A DNA stretch of 64,000 bases, from the NCBI GenBank assembly GCA_963752935.1, contig CAVWAL010000023.1, positions 434,001 to 498,000 of the forward strand. Direction: 5' to 3'. A model generated the notes under the pieces. It worked only from the letters and a program-made list of their open reading frames with translations. It had not been told where the DNA came from and made no database searches. The stretch is from RI-153 sp963752935 (GTDB lineage: Bacteria; Chloroflexota; Anaerolineae; Caldilineales; Caldilineaceae). The position numbers were made by a program, and so were the translations under genes. Positions 7,791-16,049 of the stretch are shown one piece after another. Position 1 is the first letter of the stretch. Every line of letters begins with the position of its first letter.

Positions 7791-8936
7791 ATGAAGATCA
7801 CCGAAATCAAGACCTATCTCATGCACGCCGGTACCGGCGACGCACTGGCCGGCGGCTGGGCGCGGCGCAACTGGCTCTTCGTCAAAGTCTTCACCGACGA
7901 AGGGATCTATGGCGTGGGTGAAGCAAGCGGCTGGCCGCGCGTCGTCGAGACTGCCATCCATGATCTGACGCCTATCCTGATTGGCGAGGACCCCATGAAC
8001 ATCGAGCGCATCTGGCAGAAGATGTTCATCGCTATGATGGGCCACGGCATGACGGGCATCGTAGGCGGTGGCGCTACCACGGGCATCGAAATGGCCCTAT
8101 GGGACATCAAAGGCAAGGCGCTGGGCGTGCCCGTGTGGAACCTGCTGGGCGGCAAGATCCGCGACACTATCCGCATGTATGCCCATGCCGGCAACGCCGA
8201 AACCGCACTCAAGATGGTGGAACGCGGCTACACCGGCGTCAAAGCGGGTGGCGTCAAGAATCCACTGCAACGCGCCAAAGAGATCCGCGAGGCCATCGGC
8301 CCCGACATAGACCTCATGCTCGATGTGCATGGGCCTCCCTGGCTGACCACCGGCGACGCGATCTCGCTGGGCAAGGCATTGGAGGAATTTAACCTCCTCT
8401 TCTATGAGGATCCGGTGGCGCCGGAGAGTATCGAATCTATCGCCCGTGTGCGCCGTCATGTAGACATTCCGCTGGCGGCGGGCGAGCGGCACGCCCACAT
8501 CTATGGCCTGCGCGAGTTGATCGAACGCGAACTGGTGGACGTGGTGCAACCCGATACCGGCCGCGCCGGCGGGCTGCTGCAGATGAAGAAACAGGCGGCG
8601 ATGGCCGAGGCACACGGCATTGGCTACGCCCCCCACGACGGATCGCTCGGTCCTGTGGCCGAGATGGCCGCCGTCCACCTGTTGGCGACGCTGCCCAACT
8701 TCCTCATCCTTGAACACCGCGAGGATGACGTGCCGCAGCGCTACGAAGTGATGGAACCGCAGCCTACCATTGTCAGTGGATCGATCGTCGTGCCCGACAC
8801 CCCCGGTCTTGGCATCGACATCGTAGAGGATGCCATTGCCCGCTATCCGTCCAATGGCAATATCTCGGCGCCCGAGATGGACGAGTATGTCTATGTGCAG
8901 GCGCGCTACGGGAGAGATCGCTGGTTGACGGCGTAG
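7791..8936 (+). CDS. Mandelate racemase/enolase superfamily sugar-acid dehydratase (GalD-like)
   Basis: 381 aa from ATG 7791, chosen for AGAGGACACAGG just upstream; the frame is open further 5' but without a site. It has the N-terminal capping domain (MKITEIKTYLMHAGTGDALA), then the barrel with the GalD-type pair LMLDVHG (Asp and His), metal ligands in FYEDPV and AAGERHA, and the C-terminal YAPHDGSLGP His. This DxH layout is that of D-galactonate/gluconate-type dehydratases, which convert an aldonic acid to a 2-keto-3-deoxy acid. Genes on both sides fit the same route. The exact sugar is not readable. Confidence 0.88.
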   Translation: MKITEIKTYLMHAGTGDALAGGWARRNWLFVKVFTDEGIYGVGEASGWPRVVETAIHDLTPILIGEDPMNIERIWQKMFIAMMGHGMTGIVGGGATTGIEMALWDIKGKALGVPVWNLLGGKIRDTIRMYAHAGNAETALKMVERGYTGVKAGGVKNPLQRAKEIREAIGPDIDLMLDVHGPPWLTTGDAISLGKALEEFNLLFYEDPVAPESIESIARVRRHVDIPLAAGERHAHIYGLRELIERELVDVVQPDTGRAGGLLQMKKQAAMAEAHGIGYAPHDGSLGPVAEMAAVHLLATLPNFLILEHREDDVPQRYEVMEPQPTIVSGSIVVPDTPGLGIDIVEDAIARYPSNGNISAPEMDEYVYVQARYGRDRWLTA

Positions 8937-8971
8937 CACAAGATTTTCCAACGCACACGAAAGGTGAATCA

Positions 8972-9706
8972 ATGACAAATCGCTCGATCCGTACCCACAT
9001 CCTCAGCGATGAAGCAGTGGAAAAGCTGAAGCAGGTGTCTACGGCGACCTTGACGTCGCAGTTGAACAAGCGCGGGTTGCGTAACACGTTCATGGCCGGC
9101 ATCTATCCACTGCGCCCGGATCTGCGCATGGTCGGCTATGCCTTTACGCTGCGTTACATCCCCGCCCGCGAGGATCTGGCCGACGAACTGTACGACAACA
9201 CCCGGAACGTGCAACGGCTGGCCGTGGAAGCCGTCGGCCCTGAGGACGTCCTGGTCATCGACGCCCGCAGTGATGTCTCTCAGGGCGCCACACTGGGACA
9301 CATCCTGGGCACGCGAGTCCACGTACGCGGTGCGGCGGGTATTGTCACCGATGGGGCGCTGCGCGACACACCCGGCTTTCAGGATCTCGACCTGGCCACG
9401 TACATTCGCGCTGCGCACGCCACCACCTCTTTTGTGGCCCATCACCCGGTAGAGATGCAGGTGCCTATCGGCTGTGGCGGTGTGGCCGTGCTCCCCGGTG
9501 ACGTGATCGTGGGCGACGCCGAAGGCGTGGTGGTGATCCCCGCCAAGATGGCCGAGTCGGTGGCCCAGGACGCCTACGAGCAGGAGATCCGCGAGGAATT
9601 CTTCCAGGCCAAGGTGGCAGGCGGCGCCTCGATCCTCGGCGTTTACCCGCCAAACGAAGAGACGTTGGCCGAGTTCGCGGCGTGGCGGAAGCAGCATAAT
9701 AAGTAG
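8972..9706 (+). CDS. RraA-like / HMG-type class II pyruvate aldolase family protein
   Basis: 244 aa, start ATG 8972 behind AAAGG, 35 nt after the dehydratase. Family landmarks: LTSQLNKRGLRNTFMAGI, GATLGHILGTRVHVRGAAGIVTDGALRD (the G...R-D set binding Mg2+ and pyruvate) and VLPGDVIVGDAEGVVVIP. The fold includes RNase E regulator RraA and 4-hydroxy-4-methyl-2-oxoglutarate aldolase. Beside a sugar-acid dehydratase the likely job is cleavage of a 2-keto-3-deoxy acid into pyruvate and an aldehyde (inference). A strong hairpin follows at 9761. Confidence 0.87.
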   Translation: MTNRSIRTHILSDEAVEKLKQVSTATLTSQLNKRGLRNTFMAGIYPLRPDLRMVGYAFTLRYIPAREDLADELYDNTRNVQRLAVEAVGPEDVLVIDARSDVSQGATLGHILGTRVHVRGAAGIVTDGALRDTPGFQDLDLATYIRAAHATTSFVAHHPVEMQVPIGCGGVAVLPGDVIVGDAEGVVVIPAKMAESVAQDAYEQEIREEFFQAKVAGGASILGVYPPNEETLAEFAAWRKQHNK

Positions 9707-9760
9707 ACGTCGTGATGGCGGCATAACAGACTGATGACGCACGACAATTGATACACAGGT

Positions 9761-9794
9761 AAGAAGCCGGTGAAGTTGACTTCACCGGCTTCTT
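9761..9794 (+). terminator. Hairpin terminator after the RraA-like gene
   Basis: A perfect 15-bp stem (AAGAAGCCGGTGAAG with its complement) closes a TTGA loop. Only a short T-run follows. It ends the GH4-to-aldolase transcription unit. Confidence 0.75.
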
Positions 9795-9834
9795 GTTGCA
9801 TACCGGTCAGATAACCAGGGCAGTTTTACACCAT

Positions 9835-9863
9835 TTGACGTAAGTCTTAGATTCTGATATTCT
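9835..9863 (+). promoter_or_regulatory. Candidate sigma-70 promoter
   Basis: TTGACG (9835-9840) and TATTCT (9858-9863) are separated by 17 nt. If used, the leader to the binding-protein start at 10194 is about 320 nt long. Seen by eye only. Confidence 0.35.
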
Positions 9864-10193
9864 GGTCCCAGCCTAGACAACCTGTGCCTCCTTTCCCCAG
9901 ATCGGGAGCAGGTTCATGGCTTCCCCTCAGATTTTCTGCTGAAGAATTCATAGTCTGTCGCCCACGGTCAATCGGGCAGGTATCATAGCCCCCTGGCTGT
10001 AACGGGCACTCGTGCGGACGTCGTCGGCTGTACACATGTTCGATCCGTGGATCGAGCCTTGCAGGCTGACCAGTTACAAGCACCTATCTCTTTCGTCTGG
10101 CTTTCTAGAGCCACCGCGATTGGTTTTACTTTACCGCCTCACATCGCTAACATCTATTTCCAATCAATTACCATATTTTCAAGGAGGATGATT
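9864..10193 (+). other. Long leader with a candidate operator
   Basis: This 330-nt stretch holds no convincing gene. It contains TCGATCCGTGGATCGA (10040-10055), two 7-nt inverted arms around GT, the size and symmetry of a LacI-type operator. No known riboswitch was recognised. An AAGGAGG ribosome site lies at 10181-10187. Confidence 0.35.
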
Positions 10194-11600
10194 GTGACTA
10201 GTTCACCTGTATCAAGACGTCAGTTTCTGCGTTTGGCCGGTGGCGCCGTCGGCGTAACAGCTCTGGCCGCCTGTGTGCCCGCCGCGCCCACTACAGCCCC
10301 CAGCGCCGGCAGTGACTCAGGTTCTGGCTCAGCCCCTGCCGCGGAGCCGACCACACTGTGGGTGCTCCACAAGCAGGACTTCCATCCCGAGTACAATGAC
10401 TACATGCGGGCGCACATCGTGCAGTTTGCCGAGTCTAAAGGGCTAACGCTGGACGTCAATTTCACCGCCGGCTTCCAGACAGGCGGCGACATCACGATGA
10501 TTGCTGCGTCCGTACAGGCCGGGGACCCGCCGGATGTTTGGATTGATAACATCAATCCCTTCCAGCTTTATCAGTTGGGTGTGTTGCAGCCGTTAAGCGA
10601 TATACAGGCAGAGGTCAGCGCCAAGTACGGCGAACCGAACCCGCGGCCCAAGGCAGAAACCTTCCTGGACGGCGAGTATGTCGGGGTCACCCTGCACTGC
10701 CGTAGCGATGGCGGTTGGGCACGCAGCGACGTCTTTGAGGCGGCAGGCGTTGATGTCGTCGCACTGCGTACCTTCGAGGAACTGCGCGATGCAGCCATGG
10801 CCGCCTCCGACGCCTCCGCTGAAATGTGGGGGTGGGGTATGACGGTCAACCGTGGTGGCGATGGCGGCTACCTGGTCAATCGTGTCCTCAACGGTTGGGG
10901 CGCCACCTGGACGGATGAGACCGGCACCAAGGTCACCATCGATTCGCCAGAGGCTGTAACAGCCGTCGAATGGTTGGTTGACACCTACACCAATCCTGCC
11001 TGGGAAGCCATGTTACCCCCGGGCGTGTTGAGTTGGACAGACAGTTCCAACAACGAAGCCTATCTGGGCAGCAAGGTTGCCTATACCCAGAATGCGGGTA
11101 CGGTCTATGCCAAAGCGGTGGTGGACGGTAACGAGGTAGCCGGTCTCACCGTGTACGATCCGCCTAAGGGTGGCCCGGTTGTCAGAGACTTCAACGGCCT
11201 GGGTGGCATGTACCTGCATCTGATCAAGGGAGCAAAGAGCCCCGAGAGCGGCAAAGAACTGATCTTGAGCTTCTTTGACGAGGATGTACTCAAGGGCATG
11301 TACACGGCGGCCACAGCCTACGCCGTGCCCGGCTATGATGCCATGTGGGATTGGGAAGAGATCGCCAGTGAGCCGATTTCTCTGGCGCTGAAACCGGTGG
11401 CGCTCGATCCCTCCGCCTGGACCGGCCTTTCCTGGCCCGGCCCAAGCACAGCCCAAATGGGCGCCGTCGGCACGGCCAGTCTGCACACCGACCTGATCGC
11501 CAACGTGATCAACGGTCAAATGAGTGCAGCCGAAGCGGTTACGGATGCGGCGGAGAAGTCCGTCGCCATCTTCAAAGAGTATGGTGTATCGGGTACTTAA
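10194..11600 (+). CDS. Sugar ABC transporter substrate-binding lipoprotein
   Basis: 468 aa from GTG 10194; AAGGAGG ends six bases before it, while the ATG at 10188 touches that site. The N-terminus SRRQFLRLAGGAVGVTALAAC combines a twin-arginine signal with a lipobox Cys, giving a folded, exported, membrane-anchored protein. A low-complexity Pro/Ala/Ser linker follows, then a family-1 extracellular binding domain (DPPDVWIDNINPFQLYQLGVLQPL; WGWGMTVNRGGDGGYLVNRV). It precedes the fused permease, with a repeat-rich hairpin region between them. The ligand probably matches the upstream catabolic genes. Confidence 0.9.
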   Translation: MTSSPVSRRQFLRLAGGAVGVTALAACVPAAPTTAPSAGSDSGSGSAPAAEPTTLWVLHKQDFHPEYNDYMRAHIVQFAESKGLTLDVNFTAGFQTGGDITMIAASVQAGDPPDVWIDNINPFQLYQLGVLQPLSDIQAEVSAKYGEPNPRPKAETFLDGEYVGVTLHCRSDGGWARSDVFEAAGVDVVALRTFEELRDAAMAASDASAEMWGWGMTVNRGGDGGYLVNRVLNGWGATWTDETGTKVTIDSPEAVTAVEWLVDTYTNPAWEAMLPPGVLSWTDSSNNEAYLGSKVAYTQNAGTVYAKAVVDGNEVAGLTVYDPPKGGPVVRDFNGLGGMYLHLIKGAKSPESGKELILSFFDEDVLKGMYTAATAYAVPGYDAMWDWEEIASEPISLALKPVALDPSAWTGLSWPGPSTAQMGAVGTASLHTDLIANVINGQMSAAEAVTDAAEKSVAIFKEYGVSGT

Positions 11601-11833
11601 TGTGGTGTAACTTTGAAACCGAGAGTTTTGCGGTGAGTGGCGGCGCGGCTAGCGAACGCCGGGTGAGTAGGAGCGCTTCGGAAAGCGGGTCTGCGAGCCG
11701 TATCGAAGCCAAGGAGCGGGTCAACACTGGATCACCATCGAAGCCGCTTGGTTTCGATACGCCCTCCGCAAGCTCCGGGCACTCAACCGGCGCTAGTCAA
11801 ACTCGGGTTTTCAAAGTTGCTTCACTTTAGTTT
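11601..11833. repeat. Intercistronic region made of dispersed repeat fragments
   Basis: No believable gene. It holds the 22-nt match to 3556-3577 at 11654-11675, a 19-nt segment GATACGCCCTCCGCAAGCT (11756-11774) found reversed at 19708-19726, and TTTCAAAGTTGCTTCAC (11809-11825), also at 3745-3761. An internal inverted pair (GTATCGAAGCC / GGTTTCGATAC) suggests a degraded palindromic element inserted between the binding-protein and permease genes. Confidence 0.55.
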
Positions 11834-11878
11834 GGATATGCCCGGCGCTCCAATTGATCGGGGGCGTCGGGCATATCC
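11834..11878 (+). terminator. Intercistronic hairpin between binding protein and permease
   Basis: Arms 11834-11851 (GGATATGCCCGGCGCTCC) and 11861-11878 pair with two mismatches around a 9-nt loop. No T-tract follows. It could act as a partial terminator or 3'-end stabiliser that keeps binding-protein mRNA above permease mRNA. Confidence 0.5.
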
Positions 11879-11957
11879 GAAACAGGATGCAGATTGCCGG
11901 CGTCCCACATGGGTGAATACCCAAAATCACAGAGGCAAAGGCTAGGAGAGAGGATCT

Positions 11958-13925
11958 ATGAGCCAGAGAACGACCCAAGTTGGGTTAAACATCGCCGAGT
12001 ATCGGCAGCGTAGAAATCTTAGGGCGAACCTGCGAGATATTTTGGGTCGGGATTGGGCCACGGCTTACGTCTTTGTTCTGCCGACCATCTTGCTGTTGGG
12101 TGGGCTGATTGCCTACCCCTTTATGAATGCACTCTTCTTGAGTTTTACCAATACGGTTTCGCTCCAGACCGGCCCCTTTGTGGGGTTAGCAAACTATACC
12201 TCTCTATGGGCCGACAGCGTTTTCCGACAGGCCGTGAGTAACACCGTCGTCTACACAGTCAGCGCCGTCTTCTTTAAGTTCTGGCTGGGCATACTTGTCT
12301 CCATTTTGCTCTACCGGCTTAAACGGTTTCGTGAGATCCTTACGGCGCTGGTACTCCTCCCCTGGATCGTGCCGTCCATCGTGATCGCCATTACCTGGCG
12401 CAATCTGCTGGACCCGATTTACGGCGGCGTCAATCAGTTTCTCATCCAAATGGGGATTGTAGACGTAGGCTTTCCGTGGTTAGGTTCTTACGCTACGGCC
12501 ATGCCTTCGGTGATCATGGTCAACATCTGGCAGGGCATCCCCTTCTTTACGATTATGATGCTGGCCGGTCTCAGTTCCATCGACAATGAACTCTACGAAG
12601 CGGCCCGGATCGATGGCGCCAATGCCTGGCGGCTCTTCCTTCACGTTACACTGCCCGGCCTGCGCTATGTGATTATCGTGGCGACGCTGCTCTCCACTAT
12701 CTGGACATTCAACGGTTTCACCGATGTCTTTCTGCTCACCAATGGAGGGCCGGCAGGGGCCACACGCGTCTATTCCATTCTGGCCTGGGAATACGCCATT
12801 CAGGCGCTACGGATTGGGCGTGGTGTAGCGGTAGCCATGACAATGGCGCCAGTTTTAGGCGTAATTATCTTTTTCTTGGGCCAATATATGTCTGCCGGCG
12901 GAAAGGTAGAAGAGAAGACGGCCAAAGAAAAAGAGCGGGAGAACAACAGTGTAGTCTCTTGGATCTTCTGGCCGTTCCGTGCCGTCCTGAAACTGGTTTT
13001 GGCCATCTTCTGGTTTGTGAACGATACCATCGAGACGCTGGTGGAAAACCTTGCCCGTGCTTTTCGCAAAGTGACGGGTCAGAGCAAGCGCAGAGGTCGT
13101 GGCATCGGGGCCGGTATTTTTGGCGGCATCATTCTGGGCATCATCGTCCTCTTTGAGCTGATCCCATTTTACTGGGTACTGATTACCGCCTTCAAAACCA
13201 CGGCGCAATATACCACCTTCCAATCAGTCTTCTGGCCCGATCCGTGGTCTTTTGAACAGTTCAAGGTTCTCTTCGGGCCCACGCGGGCCTTTGGTCTTTG
13301 GTATCAGAACACGGTTGTTGTGGCTCTGGTCAGCACGGTCGTTTCGGTGGCGGTGGCATCTTTAGGCGCCTATGGGCTGACCCGGCTGCGCTGGCGAGGG
13401 GCGAATTTCTTCAGCAGTGTGGTGTTGATCGCCTACCTGATGCCGCCGGTCTTGATGTTCATTCCCATCTATCAGATCTTCAGTGCGCTACAACTGACCA
13501 ACAAACTGGCCGGGCTGATGATCGCCTACCCAACCTTCTCGCTTCCTTTTGCCACCTGGTTGATGATGGGCTATTACGCCTCGATTCCCCAGGAATTAGA
13601 GGAAGCTGCGCTGATCGACGGCTGTAACCACTTCCAGGCCTGGTACCGCATTGTGTTGCCCCTGGCCGCCCCGGCGTTGATGGCGGCATCGCTCTTTGCC
13701 ATCACCGGCGCCTGGAAAGAATTCATCTTCGCCTATGTCTTCCTGTCCAAGGAACGACTCCTTACCCTCTCCGTAGGGCTGGCCAAGATGATCGTCGGCG
13801 ATATTCTGCCCTGGGGACAGCTCATGGCCGCCGCCCTTTTGATGGCGATTCCCGTCGTCGTGCTCTACATGTTTGGCCAGCGTTTTATGGTGGCCGGCCT
13901 GACTGCAGGTGCGGTTAAAGGATAG
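11958..13925 (+). CDS. Two-in-one sugar ABC permease (MalF-like and MalG-like domains fused)
   Basis: 655 aa, ATG 11958 behind GGAGAGAGG. Residues about 30-310 form a MalF-type permease with the EAA loop YEAARIDGANAWRLF. A charged linker follows (EEKTAKEKERENN, then an extra hydrophobic stretch and KVTGQSKRRGRG). Residues about 385-655 form a MalG-type permease with its own EAA loop LEEAALIDGCNHFQAW and the ending GAVKG. These halves are normally separate genes, as in the second transporter at 25526-27453. Both EAA loops, which contact the ATPase, are intact, so a functional pseudo-heterodimer is plausible. No ATPase gene lies nearby. The frame has no break at the junction. Confidence 0.93.
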   Translation: MSQRTTQVGLNIAEYRQRRNLRANLRDILGRDWATAYVFVLPTILLLGGLIAYPFMNALFLSFTNTVSLQTGPFVGLANYTSLWADSVFRQAVSNTVVYTVSAVFFKFWLGILVSILLYRLKRFREILTALVLLPWIVPSIVIAITWRNLLDPIYGGVNQFLIQMGIVDVGFPWLGSYATAMPSVIMVNIWQGIPFFTIMMLAGLSSIDNELYEAARIDGANAWRLFLHVTLPGLRYVIIVATLLSTIWTFNGFTDVFLLTNGGPAGATRVYSILAWEYAIQALRIGRGVAVAMTMAPVLGVIIFFLGQYMSAGGKVEEKTAKEKERENNSVVSWIFWPFRAVLKLVLAIFWFVNDTIETLVENLARAFRKVTGQSKRRGRGIGAGIFGGIILGIIVLFELIPFYWVLITAFKTTAQYTTFQSVFWPDPWSFEQFKVLFGPTRAFGLWYQNTVVVALVSTVVSVAVASLGAYGLTRLRWRGANFFSSVVLIAYLMPPVLMFIPIYQIFSALQLTNKLAGLMIAYPTFSLPFATWLMMGYYASIPQELEEAALIDGCNHFQAWYRIVLPLAAPALMAASLFAITGAWKEFIFAYVFLSKERLLTLSVGLAKMIVGDILPWGQLMAAALLMAIPVVVLYMFGQRFMVAGLTAGAVKG

Positions 13926-13943
13926 AAGAAGAGCCGAAGTGAG

Positions 13944-13993
13944 AAAAGAAAGGGGGACGATCCCGGCAGCGGGATCGTCCCCCCTTTCTTTTC
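13944..13993. terminator. Bidirectional terminator
   Basis: A long stem (AAAGGGGGACGATCCCG with its complement, one extra C) is flanked by an A-rich run on the left and TTTCTTTT on the right. It sits between the convergent permease and lipoprotein genes and can serve both strands. Confidence 0.85.
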
Positions 13994-14002
13994 CCCTCTG
14001 CA

Positions 14003-14533
14003 CTATTCCTTTGAAATCAGCGGCGTGACCATGCGGCAGTAGTCGAGTTCCCACGTTTCAAGCTTGTCTTCATTGAACGCTTCGTTTTCTCGCACCGCGG
14101 CCACGGCTTCATATTGCGCCCGACACTTGAAGGTGACCACGTCTCCCGGCAACAGGACCACGGCTTTGGTATCAGTCGTCTTCAACACGATGATCTGCTG
14201 TGGCGGCGCATAGGGTGTAGCCGGTTCCGCCGAGCGCACGAGCAGACGCACGAAGCCCTTGCCACCGAACTCGGCCCCAAAGTAGGAACCACCCAGGTAT
14301 CCGTATCCGCGGGCCTGGATCCCCGTGACGTCGCCTTGCGCCGGCGTCGTCTGCTGGCTAAGGCTGGCAATATCGCCCACTACCTGGCCGGTAATCGTGT
14401 ACACATTATCGTCCACAGGAATACGGGCATTGGTGCTGTAGGTCTGCGGGCTATCGCTGGCGGCCTGCGGGGCCTGGCCACGACAGCCGGCGAGCAGAAG
14501 CAGCGCGGCGAGCAAAAAGAACAGTTTCTTCAT
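14003..14533 (-). CDS. Small lipoprotein, function unknown
   Basis: 176 aa when started at the ATG whose product is MKKLFFLLAALLLLAGC, a textbook lipoprotein signal with lipobox LAGC; an upstream ATG would add 19 polar residues ahead of it. The mature part has a beta-rich look (VYTITGQVVGD, GFVRLLVRSAEP, VVLLPGDVVTFKCRAQYEAV) reminiscent of small surface OB or transthyretin-like domains, but no family is certain. It may be cotranscribed with nothing else, since a hairpin separates it from the upstream dehydratase gene. Confidence 0.75.
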   Translation of the reverse strand: MKKLFFLLAALLLLAGCRGQAPQAASDSPQTYSTNARIPVDDNVYTITGQVVGDIASLSQQTTPAQGDVTGIQARGYGYLGGSYFGAEFGGKGFVRLLVRSAEPATPYAPPQQIIVLKTTDTKAVVLLPGDVVTFKCRAQYEAVAAVRENEAFNEDKLETWELDYCRMVTPLISKE

Positions 14534-14651
14534 AGATTTGTCCTCGAATCGGTAGGGAACAGCAACAGGTGGTTTTCCTTCACAATCCAATACGCAGATC
14601 TGATGATTCGGTTGCGCCTCTCATTCTCTTGGGCCATTCCATGAAAATAGC

Positions 14652-14711
14652 GATCCACGAAGCGACACGAAGGAAGCTTTCTTAGTGAAACTTCGTGTGC
14701 CTTCGTGGATC
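14652..14711 (-). terminator. Inverted repeat downstream of the RspA-like gene
   Basis: Arms 14652-14672 (GATCCACGAAGCGACACGAA then G) and 14691-14711 pair at 19 of 21 positions around an 18-nt loop. It lies just past the end of the dehydratase gene. It could be a terminator or a dispersed palindrome. Confidence 0.55.
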
Positions 14712-14732
14712 ATATAAATCTTGAAGTTTTCT

Positions 14733-15947
14733 CTACGGGCGCACAATGCTGCCATCGGATCGCCGATCTTCGGCCATGTAGAATGATTGTGCGGCCAATT
14801 CTGGGTTGAGGAGTGCGCGCGCCTTCTGCTCATCCACATCAATGCCCAGACCCGGTTGCCGGTTGGCGTAAAGATAGCCGCCTTCGAGAAGGGCGTGCCC
14901 GGGGAAGAGATCGTACTCTTGGGGGAGGAAGTGGTTTTCCTCTTGAACGCCGAAACTGGTGCTGCACAGATCGAGGTGGACGGCCGCCATCTGGTTGACG
15001 GGATCGTTGTCACCGCCCTCTTGCCACGCCGTCTGCACGCCGAACCACTCACACAGGACGGCGATCTTGCGGCATTGGGTGATGCCTCCGCCCTTGGAGA
15101 CCCGTACACGCACGAAATCGATCAGGCGTTCGGTGATCAACGGCGTCCACTCGTGGGGGTTGATGAAGAGCTCGCCCATGGCCTGGGGTGTCGTACACTG
15201 CTGACGCACCAAACGATACCAATCCACCTGCTCGGGTGACAGCAGATCCTCCAGGAAGAAAAGCCGGTAGGGTTCCAGCAACTTGGCCAGCGCCACGGCG
15301 TTGTGTGGCTTGAGATGCTCGTGGACGTCGTGGGTAAATTTAGGACCAAACCCCAGTTTGTCGCGCAGGTGGGCGAACATCTTGGGCAGCGTCTCAAGAT
15401 AGGCTTCATCGTCGAAAGCGTTGACCTGTCCGTGCAGGTTTTTGGGCATCCGAGCTTGATTGGCAGGAATAAAGCCGCCGCCGCCATAATGACCGAGCTG
15501 GCAGCGGATCACCTGGTAGCCTTCCTCGATATAGCGACGCACATCGTCTTCGAGTTCAATCAGATCCTCACCGGATGCGTGCGCATAGGCCATCACCGCC
15601 GCCCGCGTCGGCCCACCCAACAGTTGATAGACGGGCAGCCCCGCCTCTTTGCCTTTGATATCCCACAGGGCCATGTCGATCCCCGCCAACGCCGTGTTGA
15701 GGATCGATCCATTGCGCCAGTATGCGCTGGTGTAGACCGTCTGCCAATTGTCCTCGATGGCGCCGGCTTCGCGGCCGATCAGCTTGGGGGCAATCGTTTC
15801 GATGGCGGTGATGACGGTGCGCGCGTGATAGTGATCACTGGCGGAACCAATGCCGTAGAGACCCGGCTGATCGGTAAGCACCTTGACGAAGACCCACGAT
15901 CCATTCTTGCGGGTGCGTATAATCTGAATGTCGGTAATTTTGGCCAT
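14733..15947 (-). CDS. Enolase-superfamily RspA/ManD-like dehydratase with an altered active site
   Basis: 404 aa. It starts MAKITDIQIIRTRKNGSWVFVKVLTD and shows the ManD/RspA layout: GYQVIRCQLG, FTHDVHEHLKP (Asp and His), FLEDLL and AMGELF (metal-binding Glu residues). In mannonate/gluconate dehydratases of this group the next motif is TAWHGPGD, whose His is catalytic; here it reads TAWQEGGDNDPVN, so that His is replaced by Gln. The acid sugar substrate or even the reaction may differ from classic ManD. It lies next to patatin, aldo/keto reductase and Gfo/Idh genes, though hairpins at both ends suggest its own transcript. Confidence 0.85.
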   Translation of the reverse strand: MAKITDIQIIRTRKNGSWVFVKVLTDQPGLYGIGSASDHYHARTVITAIETIAPKLIGREAGAIEDNWQTVYTSAYWRNGSILNTALAGIDMALWDIKGKEAGLPVYQLLGGPTRAAVMAYAHASGEDLIELEDDVRRYIEEGYQVIRCQLGHYGGGGFIPANQARMPKNLHGQVNAFDDEAYLETLPKMFAHLRDKLGFGPKFTHDVHEHLKPHNAVALAKLLEPYRLFFLEDLLSPEQVDWYRLVRQQCTTPQAMGELFINPHEWTPLITERLIDFVRVRVSKGGGITQCRKIAVLCEWFGVQTAWQEGGDNDPVNQMAAVHLDLCSTSFGVQEENHFLPQEYDLFPGHALLEGGYLYANRQPGLGIDVDEQKARALLNPELAAQSFYMAEDRRSDGSIVRP

Positions 15948-15990
15948 GATGACTTCTTTCCTCTCTGGGTGACAGGTGGGATACGTGAAG

Positions 15991-16024
15991 AAACCTGGCA
16001 GGTTACAGCAAACCTGCCAGGTTT
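15991..16024 (-). terminator. Hairpin terminator after the patatin gene
   Basis: A perfect 14-bp stem (AAACCTGGCAGGTT and its complement) with a 6-nt loop lies between the end of the patatin gene and the start of the dehydratase gene on the minus strand. Confidence 0.7.
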
Positions 16025-16049
16025 CGGGTGTTCTCAGAACCGTGTTGAG

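Noticed and set aside
11600..11830. 76-codon frame after the binding-protein gene
   Set aside because: The sequence is composed of dispersed repeats and has no ribosome site or family resemblance.
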